A DNA stretch of 37,629 bases from Bacillota bacterium (lineage in GTDB: Bacteria; Bacillota; Bacilli; Alicyclobacillales; SLC66): contig JAJZEE010000029.1 in the NCBI GenBank assembly GCA_021805735.1, forward strand, positions 1-37,629, in the 5' to 3' direction. The stretch's first letter is position 1. The number at the start of each line of letters is the position of its first letter. Positions 8,230 through 14,817 of the stretch are shown piece by piece. The position numbers were made by a program, and so were the translations under genes. The notes under the pieces are model-generated. The model was not told the DNA's origin and searched no databases. It saw only the letters and a program-made list of their open reading frames with translations.

Positions 8230-8975
8230 CCGTTTAATCGTTCAAGCAGCCGTTGCTTTTCTTCTTCAAGCACTTTCCAGTCCTGAATATCCACCGCCTC
8301 TGACATTCCATCAATGTCCTCAGAACTTAAGCGTCCAAACAGATGATGAAATGTCCCTCTATATTCTCGTTCAAATTCATCGATCTGTCTGTTGATTGAT
8401 TCAATTTTCTGTTCAATAGTCTGATTGCGCTCTCTTTTGACCTGGTAAATCCATTGCATCTGAAGAGCGTATGCGGGATTTTTCCAAGCATCCAGAATAA
8501 ATCGAGGTATCTTTTGGCTTCCCTTTTCGCCGACCACTTCCAGACCACGATCCATGTACTTGTACATCATCGTTCTGGATACACCGAGTTGGTCGGCGGC
8601 ATCAGAAATATTGACCAAAATATCTGGGTTGTAGTCGTATACCAAAGAACCTTGGTTGGTGATTTCATAAAACCAAGAGTCGAAAGTTAGTTTTAGCTCA
8701 ACTGGCTCAATCCGTTCAGAGAAGATTCTCTCCGAAAAACTCAATACCTTCTTTAGCGAAGACAGATATTTGTCGCTAAAGAGGAACTGCGGCTCTGTTC
8801 TCAGTTTCACTCTCATGGGTTTTACGTAGTTGAAAACACGAGAGTATACATCAGACAAGTTGATGGCAAGGTTGTTCAGGACAAAGAGAGTTTCCTTTTC
8901 TAACAGAGGAATGTCGTGTGATTCAAAGGCTTTGTTGATTTGGTACTCTGTCTTCGTAAGAATTTCCGTTGTCAT
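8226..8975 (-). CDS. HTH protein, probable antitoxin/regulator of the TumE-like gene
   Basis: The 249-residue product has an all-helical N-terminal half of unknown fold and a MerR/excisionase-type helix-turn-helix at about residues 135-180 (VNISDAADQLGVSRTMMYKYMDRG, followed by PRFILDAWK). A charged coiled-coil-like tail follows from about 190 to 249. The ATG at 8975 is chosen because GGAGGG stands seven bases upstream; longer frames to 9134 read through the promoter. It probably binds its own promoter, where a dyad overlaps the upstream edge, and neutralises the downstream toxin-like protein. It is much larger than usual small antitoxins, so the N-terminal half may do something else. Function is inferred from position and the HTH. 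Confidence 0.7.
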   Translation of the reverse strand: MTTEILTKTEYQINKAFESHDIPLLEKETLFVLNNLAINLSDVYSRVFNYVKPMRVKLRTEPQFLFSDKYLSSLKKVLSFSERIFSERIEPVELKLTFDSWFYEITNQGSLVYDYNPDILVNISDAADQLGVSRTMMYKYMDRGLEVVGEKGSQKIPRFILDAWKNPAYALQMQWIYQVKRERNQTIEQKIESINRQIDEFEREYRGTFHHLFGRLSSEDIDGMSEAVDIQDWKVLEEEKQRLLERLNG

Positions 8976-8996
8976 TTTCAATCCCTCCACACCCCC

Positions 8997-9046
8997 ATTG
9001 TACATTGTGGTTGACAGAACATCAATGGTGTATACTTTACAGTATA
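8997..9046 (-). promoter_or_regulatory. Promoter and dyad operator of the toxin-antitoxin-like pair
   Basis: On the minus strand TTGATG (9020-9025) and TACAAT (8997-9002) are separated by exactly 17 bases. Just upstream lies the inverted repeat TATACT-TTAC-AGTATA (9031-9046), a fair candidate operator for the HTH protein. Confidence 0.65.
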
Positions 9047-9268
9047 TCGATATCGTCAGATTTAATACTGGTTTGGGCAGATGATCAGATGTTGGGTTGG
9101 CGCATGAACGACGAGAAGGGTGTTCGTTCGACAAGGAGTCTCAAATGATCTGATCGACATTGTGGAGTACGGTTGCGTGGAGGGGGAAATTTGAGCGCAA
9201 GCCACTTACCGTTGACGACATCGAAGTTATGATGGTGGCAAGCAAACCGTAAATGTCATTTGCTCAAG

Positions 9269-9295
9269 AAGGGGAGGGTATCGCATCCTCTCCTT
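9269..9295 (+). other. 10-bp hairpin upstream of the 2H phosphoesterase gene
   Basis: AAGGGGAGGG and TCCTCTCCTT pair over ten positions, including two or three G-T pairs, around a 7-base loop. Only a weak T-run follows (GATTTC), so it may be a weak terminator or a leader hairpin. The rest of 9047-9337 has no gene I can support. A short reading frame ending at about 9259 (…RKPLTVDDIEVMMVASKP) could be the end of a decayed gene. Confidence 0.4.
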
Positions 9296-9337
9296 GATTT
9301 CTGTGCGGCGCATTCAACATAAACGGAGGGTATGACG

Positions 9338-9868
9338 ATGCAGTTCTTTATCGGAATCGTACCACCAAATGATTACAAAGAGAAGATTGTCGAGTTTCAG
9401 AAGAGGTGGCAAAGCAATCATACATGGGAAGTCGTCGAACCTCACATTACCGTGAAGGCTCAAAGTGGATTAGGGTCCGATTTGCACTGGCTGAAGGAAA
9501 TTAAACGCACATGTGCGTCATTTCCAAGATTCACACTGTCCATTTGCAGTGTTGAGACTTTTGGCGACGCTGTCGCCTATTTAAGTGTACACTCCCTTGA
9601 AATTCGTGACTTTCATGAGCGACTTGTTGAAGCTGTTTTGCCACCACCAGAAATCATGAAACAGTATACGGAAATGGGCCGATTCATCCCTCATCTAACA
9701 TTAGGACAAACCCATTGGGGAATGAGTTCAGAAGAAATCTTTGAAATGAAGGCATCTGCGTTGACCGCGCTCTCTCCATTCCCTACTTTCTCAGTTGATT
9801 TCATTCGTGCCTTTCAGGAAATCGAAAAGGACAGGTATGTACCATTCGAGGACATTGAACTCGCTTAG
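9338..9868 (+). CDS. 2H phosphoesterase superfamily protein (2'-5' RNA ligase / YjcG-like)
   Basis: This 176-residue protein carries the two His-x-Thr motifs that define 2H phosphoesterases: PHITVKA near residue 36-42 and PHLTLGQ near residue 123-129. Members hydrolyse or form 2',5'- or cyclic phosphodiester bonds in RNA or nucleotides. The bacterial YjcG type has no settled substrate. The ATG at 9338 is preferred to that at 9332 because ACGGAGGG is seven bases before the former and one base before the latter. It stands alone between a toxin-antitoxin-like pair and a decayed gene, so its role in RNA repair or defence cannot be judged from context. Confidence 0.85.
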   Translation: MQFFIGIVPPNDYKEKIVEFQKRWQSNHTWEVVEPHITVKAQSGLGSDLHWLKEIKRTCASFPRFTLSICSVETFGDAVAYLSVHSLEIRDFHERLVEAVLPPPEIMKQYTEMGRFIPHLTLGQTHWGMSSEEIFEMKASALTALSPFPTFSVDFIRAFQEIEKDRYVPFEDIELA

Positions 9869-9916
9869 TATGTGATGTGCATTTACGCTTTACGGGGGTT
9901 ACGATATGGGGCGAAA

Positions 9917-10195
9917 TGATGAGCGAGTTGTACGACAAGATCGGTAAGACACTTCATATCGAGGTGCCGCAGCGGGAGTGCATTGGGATGCCGACGCAAG
10001 GCATAGGTGGCACGACCGTGGAGCAAAGGTAAGCGAGTGCATATCGGTTACTTCGATACCGTTCCCGAAGCCCACGCGACCCTGCTGATGTACCAAGAGA
10101 CCGGCCTGCGCGTCAAACGGGCGAAGGCACGCTCGGTGAAAGTATTTTACAACCACACTCGAAAAAGGAGTGTCATTCGTCGGCGAACGGGGTAT
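9917..10195 (+). pseudogene. Probable frameshifted remnant with an AP2-like DNA-binding segment
   Basis: From about 10007, one frame encodes WSKGKRVHIGYFDTVPEAHATLLMY. This resembles the AP2/integrase-type beta-sheet DNA-binding motif (Trp…Gly-Lys-x-x-x-Ile-Gly-x-Phe-Asp-Thr…Glu-Ala) found in phage HNH endonucleases and regulators. Another frame starting at 9917 (MSELYDKIGKTLHIEVPQ) ends at about 10030, where the AP2-like frame takes over, so a frameshift near 10007-10030 is likely. The AP2 frame then runs on into the promoter and start of the next gene, which means its natural end is lost. An intact small gene starting at the GTG at 10007 is a weaker alternative. Confidence 0.4.
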
Positions 10196-10198
10196 AAT
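10170..10198 (+). promoter_or_regulatory. Promoter of the lone NTPase gene
   Basis: A perfect TATAAT at 10193-10198 is preceded 17 bases upstream by GTGTCA (10170-10175, 4 of 6 matches to TTGACA). The start codon is 30 bases downstream, with AAGAAGG seven bases before it. Confidence 0.55.
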
Positions 10199-10227
10199 AG
10201 ATACAAAAAATCGAAGAAGGATGGATT

Positions 10228-11376
10228 ATGTATAATCCATTTAACCCGAATTTGCCGGCAGATGCACGTTTTTTTGCGAATCGAAAGGAATACATCGAAC
10301 GGTTTGAGCGACTGATCCTGCCCAGTTACGATAAGGGCAGCGCGGGTGTGCGCAATGTGGCGATCATCGGTCCCTGGGGGATTGGCAAAACCAGTTTGGC
10401 CCATTATCTGAAAGTGATTTGCGAAAGACAGAAGGCGCCAGTGGTTCCCGTCTACATCAGTTGCACGACCGGTTATGGTTCGCTGTACAATCTGGCGCAG
10501 CGCATGGTGTCAAGCATTGTGGAAACCGTGGCCGCTCAGGGCAAGTGGAAAAAACCCATTTTGGATGAGCTGAATGCCTGGCACCTTGAAATCCGAACCC
10601 CCTTTTTCACGGCTTCTCGACAGGAAAAATCGCAAATGCAGGCGGCGAGCGTGGCTGATTTGTTGGAACGTCATCTCGGCAAGCTGTGGAATGGCTTTCT
10701 GAGGGAAGCGAATATCAGTGTCATGATCGTGCTTGACGACGCACACGCTTTGTTTGATCTGGATCCCAACGCCATGTTGGTTTTTCGCGCGGTCTTCCAA
10801 GACCTTCATTTGGCGGGCTCGCGATTCGGTTTGGTGATTACTGGGCAAGAAACGTTGATCAAAACCATGCGGGAAGTGGCGGAATCCACGAGTCGTTTTT
10901 TTGAGCATTGGTCCCTTAAGGCGTTTACACGCGATGATCTTCGTGCTGTGGTATCGGAGCCGATTCAATACACGCATGCCGGTTTTACCGTGCAGGACGC
11001 TGCCGTGGATTGGCTCATGGAGATCACGGAGGGGCATCCCTATTTTGTCTCTTTCGTTTTGCAGGACTGGTACGAAAGCGCCACGTTCCATGAATTGAAA
11101 GTGATCGACCGGGAATACGCGGTGCGTACCTGGAATGAGTTGCGTGATCATCTGGAACGAGAAAAGTTTGAGTTCGATTGGGAACATGCGACGGTTAGCG
11201 AACGAGATTCCTTAACAGCTATGGCACAGGAACCTGTTTGGGAAAACAAGGGCGCGATCAACACAGGAAGATTGAATACGCTTTTGAAAAAGAATTTGAT
11301 TGCCCGTTTAGAACGCGGAACGTACGAGTTGTACCATCCTCTATTTCGAGATTTTGTCTTGCGTGCGAAACAGTAA
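10228..11376 (+). CDS. AAA/STAND-type P-loop ATPase with C-terminal winged helix
   Basis: The 382-residue protein has a Walker A motif (GPWGIGKTS, about residues 49-57) and a Walker B motif (VMIVLDDAH, about 167-175). A sensor-like stretch (FGLVITGQE, about 202-210) and an Orc1/STAND-style helical region follow, and a winged-helix-like C terminus spans about 320-380 (GRLNTLLKKNLIARL, YELYHPLFRDFVL). Such proteins use ATP-driven switching to control DNA or signalling partners, but no effector domain is visible here. It has its own promoter, a good ribosome site and no co-transcribed partner. The next gene is convergent, with only 16 bases between the stops. It lies in the accessory stretch and could be a defence or regulatory switch; the true function is unknown. 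Confidence 0.75.
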   Translation: MYNPFNPNLPADARFFANRKEYIERFERLILPSYDKGSAGVRNVAIIGPWGIGKTSLAHYLKVICERQKAPVVPVYISCTTGYGSLYNLAQRMVSSIVETVAAQGKWKKPILDELNAWHLEIRTPFFTASRQEKSQMQAASVADLLERHLGKLWNGFLREANISVMIVLDDAHALFDLDPNAMLVFRAVFQDLHLAGSRFGLVITGQETLIKTMREVAESTSRFFEHWSLKAFTRDDLRAVVSEPIQYTHAGFTVQDAAVDWLMEITEGHPYFVSFVLQDWYESATFHELKVIDREYAVRTWNELRDHLEREKFEFDWEHATVSERDSLTAMAQEPVWENKGAINTGRLNTLLKKNLIARLERGTYELYHPLFRDFVLRAKQ

Positions 11377-11392
11377 ACAGAAAGTGGACTTA

Positions 11393-12769
11393 TTACTCCG
11401 AACTGGACTGCGCGGGCTGACTGTATCGCCGCCAGAGTGCAACCCCCGAAAATGCAACTGCGCACAACAAGAAGATGAACACGCCAAAGGCGAACGCCTC
11501 GCGAGTGAAGAGATGGAGCCCGTTCGTGGGCGACTCTGCTGCGAGCACGACAGCGCCTATGACAAAGCCTATCCATAGAGATGCGGCCACGCTGGCTGCG
11601 TTGTGACCCCGCATTCCTTTGTGCCTCTCCCAGAGCGGCTTTCCCACTCCGTATAATCCTGCTGCCAGCGCGCAGACGAAACCTATGACGACAGCCAAGG
11701 TGACAAAGCTGCCATAGTTGCCGTCATCCAAAAGCCGTGACCACATGCCGATGATAATGCCGCAACCGAGCAATCGCCAACGCTTTGTGAGCCAAGTCAG
11801 CCATGGCTGGCTGCCTAAGACGGGCCACGACCACTCGGGAGTCGAGGCAGTCTCTGACTGGAACTCCGGTTCGCCGGGAAGTCCGTACTCGGTTGCCAGC
11901 GAGGTGAGCAACAGAACCTGCGCGGCAAGCATGAACAGCGAAGTCGTGAAGATATAAACGAAACCGTGGCTGAAGTACAAGGAATAGATGTTGGCGGATC
12001 CCTGCTGCATGAATCTATTACTTAGCGCCACGGTCAGGTAACCGACGAGTGTAAAGGAACCTAACAGGATTCCTGAACTCGCAAACGGATTCCATGGTCT
12101 TCCCTGTAGGCGGTGGTGTCGAAGTGTCCAACCGACCGCGAAGACTAACGCGAGATTGGGGATCGTGGTTCCAGGTATGGCGAGCAGATACAGCAGGGAG
12201 AAAAGGCCCGGGAGAGCGTTCGCCAGCAGCGGTTCCATCCCCGCCAGCGCACCGCAGACCGCGCCGATCCACCATAGCATCCTGTTATGCGTCCACGCGC
12301 CCGCCCAAGACGGCGCACTGTAACCGGCAAGTCGGGGAGTGTACCGTTGCGCCCACCAGAGCAGTGCGAGACCCGGCATCAGTGACACAATATCGGGGGC
12401 CATGATCGACGGAGCAGATCCACTGTGGCCGATATACAGAAGAGACATCGTCAATGCCGCGAGGCTGAGCAGTCGAAAAACCCACCGCACCAAAACCACG
12501 GGGTGGCGATCGAGTACGGAGATTTTCTTTTGCAGTGCGGACACATGAGTCGCTGGCGCAGGTGGTGGGGAAAACGCATCGCGCAGGCGCCCCGGATCTC
12601 CCATGCGCGCCAAGGCTTCGAGTCGGGCTTCCTCAGGTGTCATTCCACCTGCCACAAGGTCTTCGGCCAGAAAAGAGAGATGCGTGAACAATTCCCGCCG
12701 AACGGCCGCAGCCTCCCGATTGTTCTGGATCTGCTCGGTTGCTCCTTCGAGAAACTCATACCAGTCCAT
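11393..12769 (-). CDS. Multi-pass membrane protein with PadR-associated N-terminal domain
   Basis: The 459-residue product begins with a soluble helical segment (about residues 1-70, including RRELFTHLSFLAEDLVAGG, MTPEEARLEALARMGDP). This is the type of prefix found on membrane partners of PadR regulators (HAAS/permease-prefix or DUF1700-like). About eight to ten membrane helices follow, for instance about 95-115, 130-145, 170-190, 195-215, 230-250 and 270-290. The ATG at 12769 is preferred since AGAGGAG lies seven bases before it; the longer frame from 12805 lacks a good ribosome site. It overlaps the padR stop by 14 bases, so the pair is co-translated. The likely role is signalling or transport controlled with PadR. 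The substrate is unknown. Confidence 0.7.
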   Translation of the reverse strand: MDWYEFLEGATEQIQNNREAAAVRRELFTHLSFLAEDLVAGGMTPEEARLEALARMGDPGRLRDAFSPPPAPATHVSALQKKISVLDRHPVVLVRWVFRLLSLAALTMSLLYIGHSGSAPSIMAPDIVSLMPGLALLWWAQRYTPRLAGYSAPSWAGAWTHNRMLWWIGAVCGALAGMEPLLANALPGLFSLLYLLAIPGTTIPNLALVFAVGWTLRHHRLQGRPWNPFASSGILLGSFTLVGYLTVALSNRFMQQGSANIYSLYFSHGFVYIFTTSLFMLAAQVLLLTSLATEYGLPGEPEFQSETASTPEWSWPVLGSQPWLTWLTKRWRLLGCGIIIGMWSRLLDDGNYGSFVTLAVVIGFVCALAAGLYGVGKPLWERHKGMRGHNAASVAASLWIGFVIGAVVLAAESPTNGLHLFTREAFAFGVFIFLLCAVAFSGVALWRRYSQPAQSSSE

Positions 12770-13097
12770 GCGCCGTCTCCTCTCCAAATAGCACGCGCTG
12801 CACAACGTGCGCTCGCGCGTCCCACTCTTCCCGCTCCTTCATCAGGTGTCCCCGCCCCGCTTCCGTCAGGGCATAGACGCGGGCGGGCCGCTCTGATTCC
12901 GCCTTTTGCCACTCGCCCAGTATCAGGCCCTTGCGTTCCAGTTGATGCAGGAGCGGGTAGAGTGTTCCTTCCTTCATGGTAAGTGTTCCCGTCGACTGTC
13001 GCTCGATCCAGCGCGCGATCCGGTATCCGTGGAGCGGACCTTCCTCAAGTGAGCGCAAGACGAGCAAAGTCGGGAGGGAGGGCATGAGTGCATCCAT
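12756..13097 (-). CDS. PadR-family transcriptional regulator
   Basis: This 113-residue protein is a compact PadR repressor. It contains the winged-helix core with LLVLRSLEEGPLHGYRIARWI at the start, then the family-typical GTLYPLLHQLERKGLI and the wing ARVYALTEAGRGHL. The short C-terminal dimerisation helix (MKEREEWDARAHVVQRVL) fits subfamily 2. The ATG at 13097 follows an almost ideal GGAGGTGAT. It probably represses its own operon with the downstream membrane protein and is released by a small ligand or by that partner. The promoter directly upstream fits autoregulation. Confidence 0.9.
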   Translation of the reverse strand: MDALMPSLPTLLVLRSLEEGPLHGYRIARWIERQSTGTLTMKEGTLYPLLHQLERKGLILGEWQKAESERPARVYALTEAGRGHLMKEREEWDARAHVVQRVLFGEETAHGLV

Positions 13098-13147
13098 CGA
13101 ATCACCTCCCGAGAGAACCCTAGATTTCTATGCCTAGTAGCATATGT

Positions 13148-13176
13148 ATAATAATCTGGATATTCATCGCTGTCAA
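13148..13176 (-). promoter_or_regulatory. Promoter of the padR operon
   Basis: On the minus strand TTGACA (13171-13176) and TATTAT (13148-13153) are separated by exactly 17 bases, a near-consensus promoter 50 bases before padR. An ATACATATG dyad-like stretch overlaps the -10 region and is a possible PadR site. Confidence 0.75.
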
Positions 13177-13185
13177 GAGTGCAGC

Positions 13186-13207
13186 GTTCAATGTTCAATC
13201 GTTCAAT
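13186..13207. promoter_or_regulatory. Three direct copies of GTTCAAT between divergent promoters
   Basis: GTTCAAT occurs at 13186-13192, 13193-13199 and 13201-13207, directly adjacent or one base apart. The array lies between the padR promoter and the sugar-operon promoter. It could be a binding array for a regulator of either side; no binding protein can be named. Confidence 0.4.
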
Positions 13208-13213
13208 CCGCTA

Positions 13214-13271
13214 TTGACACCCAATCAGGATCGTGGTACATATAATATAGTAATCGTTCTCAAGAAAACGA
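13214..13271 (+). promoter_or_regulatory. Promoter and palindromic operator of the sugar operon
   Basis: TTGACA at 13214-13219 is followed by TACATA 17 bases on (13237-13242) and by TATAAT at 13241-13246, so the -10 is probably in this overlap. Immediately downstream, at 13254-13271, lies the near-palindrome TCGTTCTCAAGAAAACGA, with 14 of 18 positions symmetric. Its place just after the -10 suits a repressor. It is a good candidate site for the LacI/DeoR hybrid encoded in the operon. Confidence 0.55.
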
Positions 13272-13416
13272 ATTCACGGAAGGGAGGGCCCGAGGTCTGT
13301 GTGATCACCTCGATTGAAGTGCTTGAGAAGCGTTGTTCAGCCTGGTGTGATCTAAACTTCTACAGGTTGCGAACAGGGATAATTGCCAAAAATGCAAGAT
13401 TGATTCTTCGAGGTTC

Positions 13417-13430
13417 AGCAAACGTTTTCT
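13417..13430 (+). promoter_or_regulatory. Possible catabolite-response (CcpA) site
   Basis: AGCAAACGTTTTCT matches the Firmicute cre consensus TGWAANCGNTNWCA with three mismatches and has a central AAACGTTT palindrome. It lies in the leader of the sugar operon about 65 bases before the first gene. This is a weak call. The rest of 13272-13495 shows no gene. Confidence 0.3.
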
Positions 13431-13495
13431 CCAGTAGTTGTTGTCTCTTGTAAGCGATAACACAGGTCAAGAGGATGTTTAAGGGGGAACATAGA

Positions 13496-14701
13496 ATGAA
13501 AAAAAAGCTGGTAATGTCGGCGCTGCTTAGTGCCGCAGTCGTTCTGGGCAGTGCCGGGATGACCTTTGCGAGTACTTCCGCGAATCCGCCACTTACACAG
13601 ATATCAAAGGCGCTAATTAAGCAAGAATTGGCAGGAAAAATCCCCGCCTTTGTTGCACAGGAAATGAGCAATTCTGGTAAACTCGGAATGGGCGAACCAG
13701 TTCCTGGATTTCCGAAGGGAGTTCCGCCGGTTTCTTCATACTACTTCCACTTTTCTTCTAGCCAGATAGCAAAACTCAAAGCAGGCCACTTCACGGCGGG
13801 GATTGTCATGCACACCATGAGCGCCGCCTGGCCGCGTTTGCAGATTGCCGGCATTACCAATACATTGAATAAATTTGGCATAAAGGTCATTGCCGTGACT
13901 GATGCAAACTTTGATCCGGCCACGCAGATCAACGACCTCGAGACAATGATCGCGCGACACCCGTCAGTGATCTTCTCCATCCCGGTGGACGCTCCGACCG
14001 AAGTGAATGCCTATAAGAAGGTAGCTGCGGCCGGCATTAAATTGGTTTTTATGGATAACGTGCCACCCAACATGACCCCTGGCAAGGATTACGTTAATGT
14101 CGTAGCGTCCAACAATGGCGGCAATACTGTGTTCGCTGTCAACCAGCTTGTTAACCAGGTCGGCCCCAAGGCGCAAGTAGGTGTCATGACTCTCGGCACA
14201 TACTACTGGTCGGTTTTGGTTCGTTTTCAAGCAGCCATGGCCAAGCTAAAGCATTATCCTCATATGAACGTAGTAACAGGAACCTTTACTAATCCGGGAC
14301 AGCAGGCTTACAACATTGCTCTTGATATGATGCAGTCGCACCCGAACATGAAGGGCATGTGGCTGGCCTGGAATACCCCTGCGGAAGGCGCGGTGGCGGC
14401 GGAGAAAGCATTGGGCAGGCATCTCGTCATTACCACCAATGATCTCGGGCCCATTTCGTCTCTGGACATCGCCAATGGATCAATCACGGCCATCGGAGCA
14501 CAGAGACCCTACGATCAGGGCGTCGCTGAAGCGAACTCAGCAGCCTACTCTTTGCTGGGGCTGAAGGTGCCATTTTACATTGAGGTGCCAACGCTGCCTG
14601 TTACAAGGGCAGATCTGATCCCCGCCTACAAAGCAGTCATGCACACAGCGGTACCACAAGACGTGATCAAAACCCTCGAAAGCTATGCTACCGGAAAGTA
14701 G
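13496..14701 (+). CDS. Sugar ABC transporter substrate-binding protein (ribose/RbsB type)
   Basis: This 401-residue protein is a periplasmic-binding-protein type I sugar binder (Peripla_BP_4-like), with blocks such as TNTLNKFGIKVIAVTDANFDP, SIPVDAP, AGIKLVFMDN and ALGRHLVITTNDLG. An N-terminal Sec signal spans residues 1 to about 26 (KKKLVMSALLSAAVVLGSAGMTFAS). It has no cysteine lipobox, so it is not a standard lipoprotein, which is unusual for a Gram-positive importer. The ATG at 13496 follows GGGGGAA. It heads the operon with its ATPase and permease and should deliver a small sugar; the downstream enzymes suggest a four-carbon one. Confidence 0.88.
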   Translation: MKKKLVMSALLSAAVVLGSAGMTFASTSANPPLTQISKALIKQELAGKIPAFVAQEMSNSGKLGMGEPVPGFPKGVPPVSSYYFHFSSSQIAKLKAGHFTAGIVMHTMSAAWPRLQIAGITNTLNKFGIKVIAVTDANFDPATQINDLETMIARHPSVIFSIPVDAPTEVNAYKKVAAAGIKLVFMDNVPPNMTPGKDYVNVVASNNGGNTVFAVNQLVNQVGPKAQVGVMTLGTYYWSVLVRFQAAMAKLKHYPHMNVVTGTFTNPGQQAYNIALDMMQSHPNMKGMWLAWNTPAEGAVAAEKALGRHLVITTNDLGPISSLDIANGSITAIGAQRPYDQGVAEANSAAYSLLGLKVPFYIEVPTLPVTRADLIPAYKAVMHTAVPQDVIKTLESYATGK

Positions 14702-14728
14702 ATGACGGTGGTCTGTGATTAGGTGGCA

Positions 14729-14772
14729 TTCCACTTGAACCAAGGTTGATATTCACCATGGTTCAAGTGGAA
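14729..14772 (+). other. Intercistronic stem-loop between binding-protein and ATPase genes
   Basis: An 18-bp stem with one mismatch (TTCCACTTGAACCAAGGT against the complement of ACCATGGTTCAAGTGGAA) closes an 8-base loop. No T-run follows, so transcription should pass. Such hairpins commonly protect the upstream message so that more binding protein than ATPase is made. Confidence 0.7.
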
Positions 14773-14817
14773 AGATAGTATAGTCTCAGACAGGGTTCCG
14801 AGGGGGAGAAGATCGTC

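Noticed and set aside
13130-13453. 107-residue plus-strand frame before the sugar-binding protein
   Set aside because: It covers the promoter, operator and leader of the sugar operon and lacks any family resemblance.
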